A DNA stretch of 6,220 nucleotides from an uncultured Altererythrobacter sp. (GCA_938009055.1 CALLIO010000205.1:1-6220); one strand, 5' to 3'; positions 1 through 6,220 are shown, counted from the stretch's first letter. Translations and numbers: made by a program. Notes: generated from the letters alone by a model not told the origin.

Positions 1-260
1 GCCGCCATAAATCCGGGCAGCTCGCCGATCGCTTCTTGGGAAGAGAAATTCTCGGCCACATGGCCTTGTCCGCGCCGCGAATAGAATTCCTTGCCATCAA
101 AAGCGGTAATGCCGGCGGCTTCTTGCCCGCGATGTTGCAGAGCGTGCAGGCCAAGCGCCGTTGCCGCTGCCGCGTCAGAGGCATGGATGGCGCCGAAAAC
201 GCCGCATTCTTCGCGGAGCTTATCGCCATTAATATCGAGAAGAGGGTGGGTCACATTCAT
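1..260 (-). CDS. purF: Amidophosphoribosyltransferase PurF, N-terminal part (cut by left edge)
   Basis: PurF catalyses the first committed step of purine synthesis, using glutamine and PRPP to make 5-phosphoribosylamine in the cytosol. The 86 visible codons cover the start of the glutaminase domain (class II, N-terminal nucleophile). The segment EECGVFGAIHAS places the catalytic cysteine at residue 19, so the first 18 residues would be a cleaved propeptide, as in Bacillus-type PurF. The motif LHALQHRGQEAAGI at about residues 39-52 is the strongly conserved PurF glutaminase signature. The phosphoribosyltransferase domain and any iron-sulfur ligands lie outside the window. I chose the ATG at 260 because an AGG-rich stretch lies just upstream; an in-frame ATG at 284 would add eight residues but has no visible ribosome-binding site. 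The gene is transcribed away from the lol operon. Family assignment is firm; the exact start is less so. Confidence 0.95.
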   Translation of the reverse strand, partial: MNVTHPLLDINGDKLREECGVFGAIHASDAAAATALGLHALQHRGQEAAGITAFDGKEFYSRRGQGHVAENFSSQEAIGELPGFMA

Positions 261-336
261 GGCCGAACCTGCCTGCTGGTGCATGACGATAGGAAGGCAT
301 GGTCAATGGCCATGTTGCACTTCAATTACAAGAGGT

Positions 337-360
337 GATTGAGCGCTTCACCGCTCGATC
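337..360. repeat. Inverted repeat in the purF-lolC spacer
   Basis: The arms GATTGAGCG (337-345) and CGCTCGATC (352-360) are complementary at eight of nine positions, and the ninth would be a G-U pair in RNA. They are separated by the six-base loop CTTCAC. No T-run follows on either strand, so this does not look like an intrinsic terminator. Its place between two divergent genes, overlapping promoter-like boxes, fits an operator or a hairpin in a leader RNA. The pairing is seen directly; the role is inference. Confidence 0.5.
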
Positions 361-366
361 CACAAT
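339..366 (+). promoter_or_regulatory. Possible weak sigma-70 promoter for the lol operon
   Basis: TTGAGC (339-344) and CACAAT (361-366) each match the bacterial -35 and -10 consensus at four of six positions, with a 16-base spacer. Transcription would begin near 373 and leave a leader of about 75 bases before the preferred lolC start. The spacer is filled by the inverted repeat at 337-360, so a bound protein could block the promoter. Such weak matches arise often by chance, so this is only a candidate. Confidence 0.2.
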
Positions 367-448
367 TGGGATGTAACGAGTGATTGCGCCAGCGCCTCGC
401 GCGCCCTACATCGCGGGTTCATCACCAACAGCACAAGAAACCCTCGTT

Positions 449-1690
449 TTGCTGCTTTCCGCTTTTGAATGGATGATCGCCAAGCGCTATTTGCTTCCGG
501 GCAAAGGCGAGCGTTTTATCGCGCTTGTCGCCGGGATCAGCGTTGGCGTGGTCATGCTCTCTGTCGCCATGCTGGTGGTCGTGATGAGCGTGATGAACGG
601 TTTTCGCGGCGAGCTGCTCGACAAGATTGTGGGCCTTAATGGCCATGCGATTGTGCAGGCCTATGGCGGCAAGCTGGATGATTGGGAAAATATCCTGGAA
701 GAAGTTCGCTCGACCGATGGCGTGGTTGATGCCAGCCCGCTAATCGAACAGCCGCTGCTCACTAGCTTTAATGGCCGGGTGGAAGCAATCCTTGTCCGCG
801 GCAACACGCCTGACGATATCGCCGGGCTGGCTGACAAGGTCGTCTTCGGCAATATGAGCGAGCTTCGCGCGGGCGAAAGCAATGTCGCGATTGGTGTGCG
901 TTTGGCGCAAAATATCGGCGCGAAGGTGGGCGATACAATCACCATCATCAATCCGCAGGGGCGCACGACCCCTTTCGGCACGGTGCCGCGCCAGATTGGC
1001 TATCGCGTTGCAGCGATCTTCGAAGTGGGCGTTTATGATTACGACCAAGCCTTTGTCGTTATGCCGATGCAGGATGCGCAGACGCTTTTGCTGATCGGTG
1101 ACACTGTTGGCATGATCGAAGTGACGGTCGAAGATCCGGACCAAGTGGGCGAGATTGTCGAACCGATCCAGCAAGCCGTCGTGGGCAAGGCTGTGGTATC
1201 CGATTGGAAGACGATCAATTCGGCCTTGTTCGAAGCCATTCAGGTCGAACGCGTTGCGATGTTCTTTGCGCTTTCGATCATGGTGTTGGTCGCCGCTTTT
1301 AATATCCTTTCTAGTCTAGTGATGATGGTGCGCGCCAAGACCCGCGATATTGCCATCATGCGTACAATGGGGGCGACGCGGCGCTCTATCCTCAAGATAT
1401 TTGTGACGACCGGCTTTAGCGTGGGTGCGCTCGGCACCTTGGCAGGTTTGGGGCTGGGCTTTGTGATTCTCTATTTCCGTGAGCCGATTGTCAGCGCGAT
1501 AGCCTTTGTCACAGGGCAGGAATTGTGGGACCCCGAGGTGCGTTTCCTTTCGACCTTGCCGTCGCGCACGGACCCTTGGGAAGTGGCAGGGATCGTTGCT
1601 CTCGCGCTCGTCCTAAGCTTCCTCGCCACGCTTTATCCGGCTTTCAAAGCGGCGAATACCGATCCGGTGCAGGTGCTGCGCTATGAATGA
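449..1690 (+). CDS. lolC: Lipoprotein-releasing ABC transporter permease, LolC/LolE family
   Basis: This is the inner-membrane subunit of the Lol machine, which extracts outer-membrane lipoproteins from the inner membrane and hands them to LolA. From TTG 449 the protein has 413 residues, normal for the family. It shows the four-helix plan: helix 1 at about 23-47, a large periplasmic domain at 48-265, helices 2-4 at about 270-293, 318-342 and 379-398, and a basic cytoplasmic coupling segment (RAKTRDIAIMRTMGATRRS) near 295-313. It ends with the typical DPVQVLRYE. The stretch TTPFGTVPRQ near 173-182 resembles the LolA-binding Hook of E. coli LolC. I prefer TTG 449 because it yields MLLSAFEWMIAKRYL, the usual family start. 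An in-frame GTG at 380 would add 23 residues unlike LolC, and ATG 473 is a shorter option. The stop overlaps lolD by eight bases. No separate lolE is adjacent, so a LolF-like homodimer is possible. Confidence 0.93.
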   Translation: MLLSAFEWMIAKRYLLPGKGERFIALVAGISVGVVMLSVAMLVVVMSVMNGFRGELLDKIVGLNGHAIVQAYGGKLDDWENILEEVRSTDGVVDASPLIEQPLLTSFNGRVEAILVRGNTPDDIAGLADKVVFGNMSELRAGESNVAIGVRLAQNIGAKVGDTITIINPQGRTTPFGTVPRQIGYRVAAIFEVGVYDYDQAFVVMPMQDAQTLLLIGDTVGMIEVTVEDPDQVGEIVEPIQQAVVGKAVVSDWKTINSALFEAIQVERVAMFFALSIMVLVAAFNILSSLVMMVRAKTRDIAIMRTMGATRRSILKIFVTTGFSVGALGTLAGLGLGFVILYFREPIVSAIAFVTGQELWDPEVRFLSTLPSRTDPWEVAGIVALALVLSFLATLYPAFKAANTDPVQVLRYE

Positions 1691-2357
1691 TACAGTGGTC
1701 AAACTTAACGGCGTTGAACGCAGTTTCGAGCAGGGCGGCGAGCGCATTGACGTGCTGCGCGGCGTTGATCTTGAGATCAAGCCGGGCGAGATTGTTGCGC
1801 TGCTTGGCCCATCCGGCTCGGGCAAATCGACCATGTTGCAAGCGGTTGGTCTGCTAGAGGGCGGCTTTACCGGATCGATTGCGATTGCTGGCACCGAAGC
1901 AAGCAATCTGCCCGCTGATGGACGCACACAATTGCGCCGCGATCACATGGGCTTTGTCTATCAATTCCACCATCTGCTGCCCGATTTTACCGCGACCGAG
2001 AATGTGGTGATGCCGCAAATGGTTGCTGGCGTTGACCGCGACGAGGCTGATTCGCGTGCAGAAAGCCTGCTCACTGCGCTGGGGCTAGGCCACCGGCTAA
2101 CCCATCGTCCAAGCCAGCTTTCTGGCGGCGAGCAGCAGCGCGTTGCGGTAGCACGCGCTTTGGCCAATCGCCCGACACTGGTTTTGGCTGATGAGCCAAC
2201 CGGCAATCTCGACGAAACAACGGCAGACCGCGTGCTCGGCCAATTCCTGGAGCTGGTGCGCGGCGAGGGCAGCGCGGCCTTGGTCGCCACCCATAATGAA
2301 CGGCTTGCAAGCCGGATGGACCGGGTCGTGCGCTTGCATGAGGGAGTATTGGAATGA
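1683..2357 (+). CDS. lolD: Lipoprotein-releasing system ATP-binding protein LolD
   Basis: This is the cytoplasmic ATPase that powers the Lol permease. The 224-residue length is standard for LolD. All ABC ATPase elements are intact: Walker A GPSGSGKST at 42-50, Q-loop glutamine at 94, signature LSGGEQQ at 146-152, Walker B LVLADEP at 166-172 with glutamate 171 as catalytic base, D-loop GNLD at 174-177 and switch histidine 204. The segment YQFHHLLPDFTATENVVMP around 93-111 is typical of the LolD/MacB/FtsE group, and the adjoining LolC-family gene decides for LolD. ATG 1683 overlaps the lolC stop (ATGAATGA) and has AGGTG at 1671-1675 with a seven-base spacer, which suggests translational coupling. 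FtsE and MacB-type ATPases are the alternatives, made unlikely by the neighbour. Confidence 0.96.
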   Translation: MNDTVVKLNGVERSFEQGGERIDVLRGVDLEIKPGEIVALLGPSGSGKSTMLQAVGLLEGGFTGSIAIAGTEASNLPADGRTQLRRDHMGFVYQFHHLLPDFTATENVVMPQMVAGVDRDEADSRAESLLTALGLGHRLTHRPSQLSGGEQQRVAVARALANRPTLVLADEPTGNLDETTADRVLGQFLELVRGEGSAALVATHNERLASRMDRVVRLHEGVLE

Positions 2358-2833
2358 CCACTATTGCTGATTTCACTGTCACCACCAATCGCGGCGAAGA
2401 GCTCGATCTGTCCTCGAAAAAGGGTACAGTTCTGCTTGTAGTCAACACGGCGAGCAAATGCGGCTTTACCCCGCAATATGATGGGCTTGAGGCGGTCTTT
2501 CAGCAGTTCAAAGACAAGGATTTCGAAGTCCTCGGCTTTCCCTGCAATCAATTCGGCGCTCAGGAACCGGGCAATGCGGATGAGATTGCCGAATTTTGCA
2601 AAGTCAACTTTGGCGTCACTTTTCCCCTGATGGCCAAGATCGACGTGAACGGCCCCGATGCCTCACCGCTCTATGACTGGATGAAGGGCGAGGCGAAGGG
2701 CCTGATGGGCTCAACCGGCATCAAATGGAACTTCACCAAATTCCTGATCAATCGCGAAGGCGAAGTGGTGAAACGCTTTGGCCCGCAAGATAAGCCCGAA
2801 GCGATCGCCAAGCATATCGAGAGATTGCTCTAG
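2354..2833 (+). CDS. Glutathione peroxidase family protein (thioredoxin-dependent type)
   Basis: This predicted cytosolic peroxidase, 159 residues with no signal peptide, would reduce hydrogen peroxide or organic and lipid hydroperoxides. The signature NTASKCGFTPQY puts the peroxidatic cysteine at 36. The rest of the catalytic tetrad is Gln70 (GAQEPG) and Trp125-Asn126 (KWNFTKFL), so the active site is complete. A cysteine, not selenocysteine, is used. Cys64 (GFPCNQFG) and Cys82 (EFCKVNFGVTFP) match the extra cysteines of plant and bacterial non-selenium enzymes, where the latter acts as resolving cysteine and thioredoxin is the reductant; this electron donor is inferred. The start overlaps the lolD stop as ATGA and is preceded by AGGGAG (2341-2346) with a seven-base spacer, so it is probably the last gene of the lol operon. 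E. coli BtuE and BsaA-like proteins are relatives. Confidence 0.95.
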   Translation: MTTIADFTVTTNRGEELDLSSKKGTVLLVVNTASKCGFTPQYDGLEAVFQQFKDKDFEVLGFPCNQFGAQEPGNADEIAEFCKVNFGVTFPLMAKIDVNGPDASPLYDWMKGEAKGLMGSTGIKWNFTKFLINREGEVVKRFGPQDKPEAIAKHIERLL

Positions 2834-2842
2834 GGAGCCGCG

Positions 2843-3133
2843 TTAGGCCCAGTGCCAGCGCAGTGGCTTGGTCTGCTCGCGCACCAGCCGTCCTTTCGCC
2901 TCGAGATCAAGCTGCACGGTCTTGGCCCACCAGCCGCTAGTCTTGCCTGCTGGGAAGAGCTCTTCGTTGAGATGCGGCTTTACCGCTTCGCGAATTTGAA
3001 CCTGAGTTAGGCCCGGGGCCGCTTTAGGCAGCGCTTTTACCATCGCGCCCTGCATATCGGCATATTTTGCCGCGTTGACCCGCGTTACTTTGCCCGGTGT
3101 GTTGACGTTTTGAACCTCGATCATGTCGGCCAT
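2843..3133 (-). CDS. Small uncharacterised protein, possibly DUF6958-like with winged-helix character
   Basis: This 96-residue protein has no function I can assign. The ATG at 3133 (MADMIEVQNVNTPGKVTRVN) has a good GGGAG ribosome-binding site seven bases upstream. An open frame continues to an ATG at 3196 but would add 21 residues across the promoter region and is not preferred. Residues 21-36 look like a helix (AAKYADMQGAMVKALP). Residues 41-53 (GLTQVQIREAVKP) and 66-86 (from SGWWAKTVQLDLEAKG into RLVRE) suggest a helix-turn-helix followed by a wing. The C-terminus TKPLRWHWA is tryptophan-rich. From memory it resembles the small DUF6958 family of alphaproteobacteria, but I could not check this. 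It has no signal peptide, no membrane segment and no cysteine. It converges on the peroxidase gene with nine bases between the stop codons and is divergent from dnaE. Confidence 0.8.
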   Translation of the reverse strand: MADMIEVQNVNTPGKVTRVNAAKYADMQGAMVKALPKAAPGLTQVQIREAVKPHLNEELFPAGKTSGWWAKTVQLDLEAKGRLVREQTKPLRWHWA

Positions 3134-3140
3134 CTGGTAT

Positions 3141-3147
3141 CTCCCAA
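3141..3147 (-). promoter_or_regulatory. Ribosome-binding site fixing the start of the 96-residue protein
   Basis: On the minus strand TTGGGAG is followed by a seven-base spacer and the ATG at 3133. This strong, well-spaced site supports 3133 over the upstream in-frame ATG at 3196. Confidence 0.6.
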
Positions 3148-3152
3148 GGTTT

Positions 3153-3181
3153 ATCTTAGCTTGCCCCCAGTTTTTCCCCAA
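3153..3181 (-). promoter_or_regulatory. Candidate promoter for the 96-residue protein gene
   Basis: On the minus strand TTGGGG (3181-3176) and TAAGAT (3158-3153) form -35 and -10-like boxes with an ideal 17-base spacer, matching consensus at three and four of six positions. The start point would fall near 3146, giving a very short leader that begins at the ribosome-binding site. The geometry is plausible, but the -35 match is weak. Confidence 0.3.
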
Positions 3182-3210
3182 GAGCTGCGCGCACAAGCTT
3201 GAATGATGCT

Positions 3211-3218
3211 GAGGGAGG
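3211..3218 (+). promoter_or_regulatory. Strong but distant ribosome-binding site of dnaE
   Basis: GAGGGAGG is close to the ideal anti-16S pairing sequence but lies 14 bases before ATG 3233, longer than the usual 5-9. An in-frame CTG at 3227 would be at eight bases, and an in-frame TAG at 3221-3223 excludes any start further upstream. Confidence 0.5.
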
Positions 3219-3232
3219 CGTAGCGTCTGTCA

Positions 3233-6220
3233 ATGCCTTTTGCACCATTCGTTCCCTTGCGCGTTCTTTCGTCTTATTCGATGCTCGAAGGGGCGATTGA
3301 TCCCAAAGCGATTGCAAAGTTAGCGAAAGAGCGCGGCTTTCCCGCCATCGCGATTTGTGACCGCAATGGGCTTTATGGCGCGGTGATGTTCGCCAAGGCC
3401 TGTTTGGGCGAGGGCATTCAGCCGATCATCGGCACATTGCTGGGCGTTGTGCGTGATTCGAGAGAGGGTGAGGAGACGCCGCCAGTCGATTACCTTCCGC
3501 TCTTTGCGCAGGATGAGGCGGGTTATGACAACCTTTGCCACCTTGTCTCCAAAGCGCATCTGGAACGTCCGTTGGAACGCGATCCGCATGTATCTTGGGG
3601 TGATCTTGAGGGATCTACCCAAGGTCTCATCGCGCTAACCGGCGCGGGCGAGGGAGCACTTACCCGGCTTTTGGCGGAGGGGCAGGCCGATCACGCCGCC
3701 GCTGTGTGTGACCGCTTGCAATCACTCTTCCCCCAAAGGCTTTATGTCGAGCTGGCGCGCAATGGCGATCCGGTCGCAGACGGAGCAGATGCGGCCCTGA
3801 TCGACCTTGCTTACGAGCGTGATCTGCCGCTGGTGGCGACTAATCCTGCGCAATTTGACGAACCGCATTTCCACAAGGCGCATGACGCGTTGCTATGCAT
3901 TGCCGGCTCGACCCATATCGAGGCGGAGGATCGCGCGCGTTCGAACCGGCAGAGCTTCGTCAAATCCGCACCGATGATGGAAGAGGCCTTTGCCGATTTG
4001 CCTGAGGCAACCGCAAACTCTCTCGTCATTGCTCAGCGCTGTGCCTATGCGCCGCCCAATCGCGATCCGATCTTGCCCAGTCTCGCCGGTGATCTAGAGG
4101 GCGAGGCCAAAGCGCTGGCAGAGGATGCACGCAAGGGTCTGGAAAAGCGGCTCGAACCTTATGGCGAGATGTCCGAGGAAGAGCGCAAGGAATATTTCGA
4201 CCGGCTCGATTTCGAAGTAGAGATCATCATTGGCATGGGCTTTCCCGGCTATTTCCTGATTGTTGCCGACTTTATCCAATGGGCCAAGGATCAGGGCATT
4301 CCGGTGGGGCCAGGGCGCGGTTCGGGTGCGGGTTCGATTGTCGCTTGGGCGCTCACCATCACCGACCTTGATCCGATCAAGCTGGGCCTGCTTTTCGAGC
4401 GGTTCTTGAACCCCGAACGTGTTTCAATGCCTGACTTTGATATCGACTTTTGCGAGACGCGGCGCGGCGAAGTCATCCGCTATGTGCAGCAGAAATATGG
4501 CGAAGATCACGTCGCTCAGATCATCACATTCGGTAAGCTGAAAGCGCGCGCCGTTTTGCGCGATTGCGGGCGGATTTTGCAGATGAGCTATGGCCATGTC
4601 GACAGGCTTTGCAAAATGGTGCCTAACCATCCGACCGATCCGTGGACTTTGCCGCGCGCGCTCAATGGAGCGGCTGATTTTAAGCGCGAATACACCAATG
4701 ACAATGAGGTAAAGCGCCTCGTCGATCTGGCGATGCAGCTAGAGGGGCTGCCGCGCAACTCGTCCACTCACGCCGCGGGCGTTGTGATTGGCGACCGTCC
4801 GCTTGCGCAACTGGTGCCGCTCTACCGCGATCCGCGTTCGGACATGCCAGTGACTCAGTTCGATATGAAGCATGTTGAGTCGAGCGGGTTGGTGAAGTTC
4901 GACTTTCTTGGTCTCAAGACGCTGTCGGTTCTGCGCAAAGCGGTGGACCTGCTTGACAGGCGGGGGATCACGCTCGATCTGGGCGGGCTCGAATGGGATG
5001 ATCCGGCGGTTTATGATCTGCTGCAATCGGGCAATACGGTCGGCGTCTTCCAATTGGAATCGGACGGAATGCGGCGCACGCTGTCGGCGGTGAAACCAAC
5101 CAATTTTGGCGATATTATCGCGCTCGTCTCGCTCTATCGGCCCGGCCCGATGGACAACATTCCCTTGTTCGGCAAGCGTAAGAATGGCGAGGTGGAGATC
5201 GAATATCCGCATCCCAAGCTTGAGGGTATTCTGGCCGAAACGTACGGCATCTTTGTCTATCAGGAACAAGTGATGCAGGCCGCGCAAATCTTGGCCGGAT
5301 ACTCGCTGGGCGATGCGGATTTGCTCCGCCGCGCGATGGGTAAGAAGGTGCAAGCAGAGATGGATGCGCAGCGCACCCGCTTTGTCGATGGCTGTAAAGA
5401 ACATTCGGACATTGAGCCTAAGCAAGCCAACGAGTTGTTCGACTTGATCGACAAATTCGCAGGCTACGGCTTCAACAAATCGCATGCTGCTGCCTATGCT
5501 TTGCTCGCCTATCAAACCGCATGGCTGAAAGCGCATTACCCCGAAGAGTTTTACGCAGCCTCCATGTGCTTCGATATGCACCAATCGGAAAAACTCACCG
5601 TCTTTGTCGATGATGCGCGGCGTTACCCGAAAGAGACCGGCCCCGACGGCAATATCGGCGTCGAAGTTCTGCCGCCCGATATCAACGCATCCGAAGCGCG
5701 CTTTACGGTCGAGCAGACCGACAATGGTTATGGCGTGCGTTATGCGCTGGCAGGCATTCGCAATGTTGGCGAGAAGGCGATGGATGCCATCGTGGAAGAG
5801 CGCGAGGGCAGCGGTGCGTTTGAAGACTTGGAAGATTTGTTCGAACGGCTTCCCCCCGGCTCGATGAACCGCCGCCAATTGGAAGGGCTTGCTGCCGCTG
5901 GCGCGCTTGACGGGCTTGAACCCAATCGCGCCGCGATCATTGGCAATGCTGATCTTTTGCTGGGCATTGCCGATGCGGCAGAGCGCGAACGTTCAAGTGG
6001 GCAGGCGGGACTGTTCGGCGGAGAGGATGCGCCAGCGCAGGAGCTGCGTTTGCAGCCGGTGGATGAGTGGACGCGTGCGGAGCGCATGGCGCAGGAGCGC
6101 GAGAATTTCGGCTTCTATTTCTCCGCCCATCCGGTCCAGCAACATCGCGCCATCGCCTCTGCCAATGGAGCGCGCACCTATCAGAATTTGATGGAAGCGG
6201 GCGCGCCAACCGGCGGGTGG
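3233..6220 (+). CDS. dnaE: DNA polymerase III alpha subunit DnaE (cut by right edge)
   Basis: This is the replicative polymerase, the catalytic part of the chromosomal replisome. One open frame of 996 codons runs unbroken to the edge; bacterial DnaE is usually about 1150-1180 residues, so roughly 160-180 are missing. Order of parts: PHP domain (about 1-280), palm with PVGPGRGSGAGS at 357-368 and PDFDIDF at 400-406, the third catalytic aspartate in VKFDFLGLKT at 557, fingers including GYGFNKSHAAAYALLAYQ from 744, the helix-hairpin-helix region near 830-900, and the clamp-binding motif QAGLF at 924-928. Asp401, Asp403 and Asp557 match E. coli Asp401, Asp403 and Asp555. The PHP histidines are absent: the family's HLRVHS is PLRVLS at 8-13. 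Replicative DnaE1 rather than mutagenic DnaE2 is favoured by close colinearity with E. coli DnaE and the canonical clamp motif. ATG 3233 is the first possible ATG after the in-frame TAG at 3221. Confidence 0.97.
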   Translation, partial: MPFAPFVPLRVLSSYSMLEGAIDPKAIAKLAKERGFPAIAICDRNGLYGAVMFAKACLGEGIQPIIGTLLGVVRDSREGEETPPVDYLPLFAQDEAGYDNLCHLVSKAHLERPLERDPHVSWGDLEGSTQGLIALTGAGEGALTRLLAEGQADHAAAVCDRLQSLFPQRLYVELARNGDPVADGADAALIDLAYERDLPLVATNPAQFDEPHFHKAHDALLCIAGSTHIEAEDRARSNRQSFVKSAPMMEEAFADLPEATANSLVIAQRCAYAPPNRDPILPSLAGDLEGEAKALAEDARKGLEKRLEPYGEMSEEERKEYFDRLDFEVEIIIGMGFPGYFLIVADFIQWAKDQGIPVGPGRGSGAGSIVAWALTITDLDPIKLGLLFERFLNPERVSMPDFDIDFCETRRGEVIRYVQQKYGEDHVAQIITFGKLKARAVLRDCGRILQMSYGHVDRLCKMVPNHPTDPWTLPRALNGAADFKREYTNDNEVKRLVDLAMQLEGLPRNSSTHAAGVVIGDRPLAQLVPLYRDPRSDMPVTQFDMKHVESSGLVKFDFLGLKTLSVLRKAVDLLDRRGITLDLGGLEWDDPAVYDLLQSGNTVGVFQLESDGMRRTLSAVKPTNFGDIIALVSLYRPGPMDNIPLFGKRKNGEVEIEYPHPKLEGILAETYGIFVYQEQVMQAAQILAGYSLGDADLLRRAMGKKVQAEMDAQRTRFVDGCKEHSDIEPKQANELFDLIDKFAGYGFNKSHAAAYALLAYQTAWLKAHYPEEFYAASMCFDMHQSEKLTVFVDDARRYPKETGPDGNIGVEVLPPDINASEARFTVEQTDNGYGVRYALAGIRNVGEKAMDAIVEEREGSGAFEDLEDLFERLPPGSMNRRQLEGLAAAGALDGLEPNRAAIIGNADLLLGIADAAERERSSGQAGLFGGEDAPAQELRLQPVDEWTRAERMAQERENFGFYFSAHPVQQHRAIASANGARTYQNLMEAGAPTGGW

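Noticed and set aside
298..314. Palindromic CATGG/CCATG arms and ATGGCCAT upstream of purF
   Set aside because: The arms are only five bases with a seven-base gap and overlap a short self-complementary octamer; this is readily expected by chance.
36..338. Plus-strand open frame of 100 codons opposite purF
   Set aside because: The minus strand here encodes a clear PurF glutaminase N-terminus; the plus frame has no recognisable motif.
1961..2551. Minus-strand open frame of 196 codons across lolD and the peroxidase gene
   Set aside because: It is antisense to two genes with complete catalytic motifs and its product is low-complexity and unrecognisable.
2850..2871. Possible terminator hairpin (GCCA and TGGC arms) after the peroxidase gene
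   Set aside because: The stem is only about four base pairs, no T-run follows, and it lies inside the end of the opposite-strand gene.
3134..3196. N-terminal extension of the 96-residue protein to an ATG at 3196
   Set aside because: It would cover the candidate promoter and the good ribosome-binding site at 3141-3147, and the residues do not resemble the rest of the protein family as I recall it.
3194..3201. Perfect 8-base palindrome CAAGCTTG upstream of dnaE
   Set aside because: It is too short to be significant alone, and no second copy is visible in the spacer.
4739..5878. Open frame of 379 codons on the minus strand
   Set aside because: It lies wholly antisense to the fingers and central region of dnaE, whose conserved motifs are unmistakable. 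Its composition is the histidine- and arginine-rich type expected of a mirror frame in GC-biased coding DNA, and I recognise no domain in it.

Overview
The window reads as chromosomal core DNA of an alphaproteobacterium, most likely of the order Sphingomonadales and perhaps the Erythrobacteraceae. I base this on protein similarity that I recognise (a one-subunit LolC/E-type gene next to lolD, and the DnaE sequence style) and on moderately high GC with dense coding. The taxon is an inference because no database search was possible.

Layout from left to right. Positions 1-260 (minus) hold the first 86 codons of purF, the amidotransferase of purine synthesis, which runs off the left edge. A divergent spacer of about 190 bases follows. 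It contains a 9-bp-arm inverted repeat (337-360) lying between weak -35/-10-like boxes. Positions 449-2833 (plus) are a tightly packed three-gene unit: a LolC/LolE-family permease, the LolD ATPase and a thioredoxin-type glutathione peroxidase. Both junctions overlap (8 nt and 4 nt), so the three are probably co-transcribed and translationally coupled. A small conserved-looking protein of 96 residues (2843-3133, minus) converges on the peroxidase with only 9 bases between stop codons. After a 99-base divergent spacer, dnaE, the replicative DNA polymerase III alpha subunit, starts at 3233 and runs off the right edge with 996 codons visible.

Functionally, LolC and LolD would form the inner-membrane ABC machine that releases outer-membrane lipoproteins to the periplasmic carrier LolA. 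Only one membrane-subunit gene is present, and it carries the LolA-binding Hook-like segment. The peroxidase is cytosolic and has the three-cysteine pattern of thioredoxin-dependent enzymes. PurF and DnaE are unrelated housekeeping neighbours. DnaE keeps its polymerase aspartates and an ideal clamp-binding motif but lacks the N-terminal PHP histidines, so it probably relies on a separate proofreading subunit.

I saw no tRNA, rRNA, mobile element, CRISPR array, integrase or phage gene, and no convincing intrinsic terminator. I found no clear candidate for a new biological system. The points most worth a second look are the uncharacterised 96-residue protein, the palindrome between purF and lolC, the single-permease Lol operon with an attached peroxidase, and the odd translation start of dnaE.
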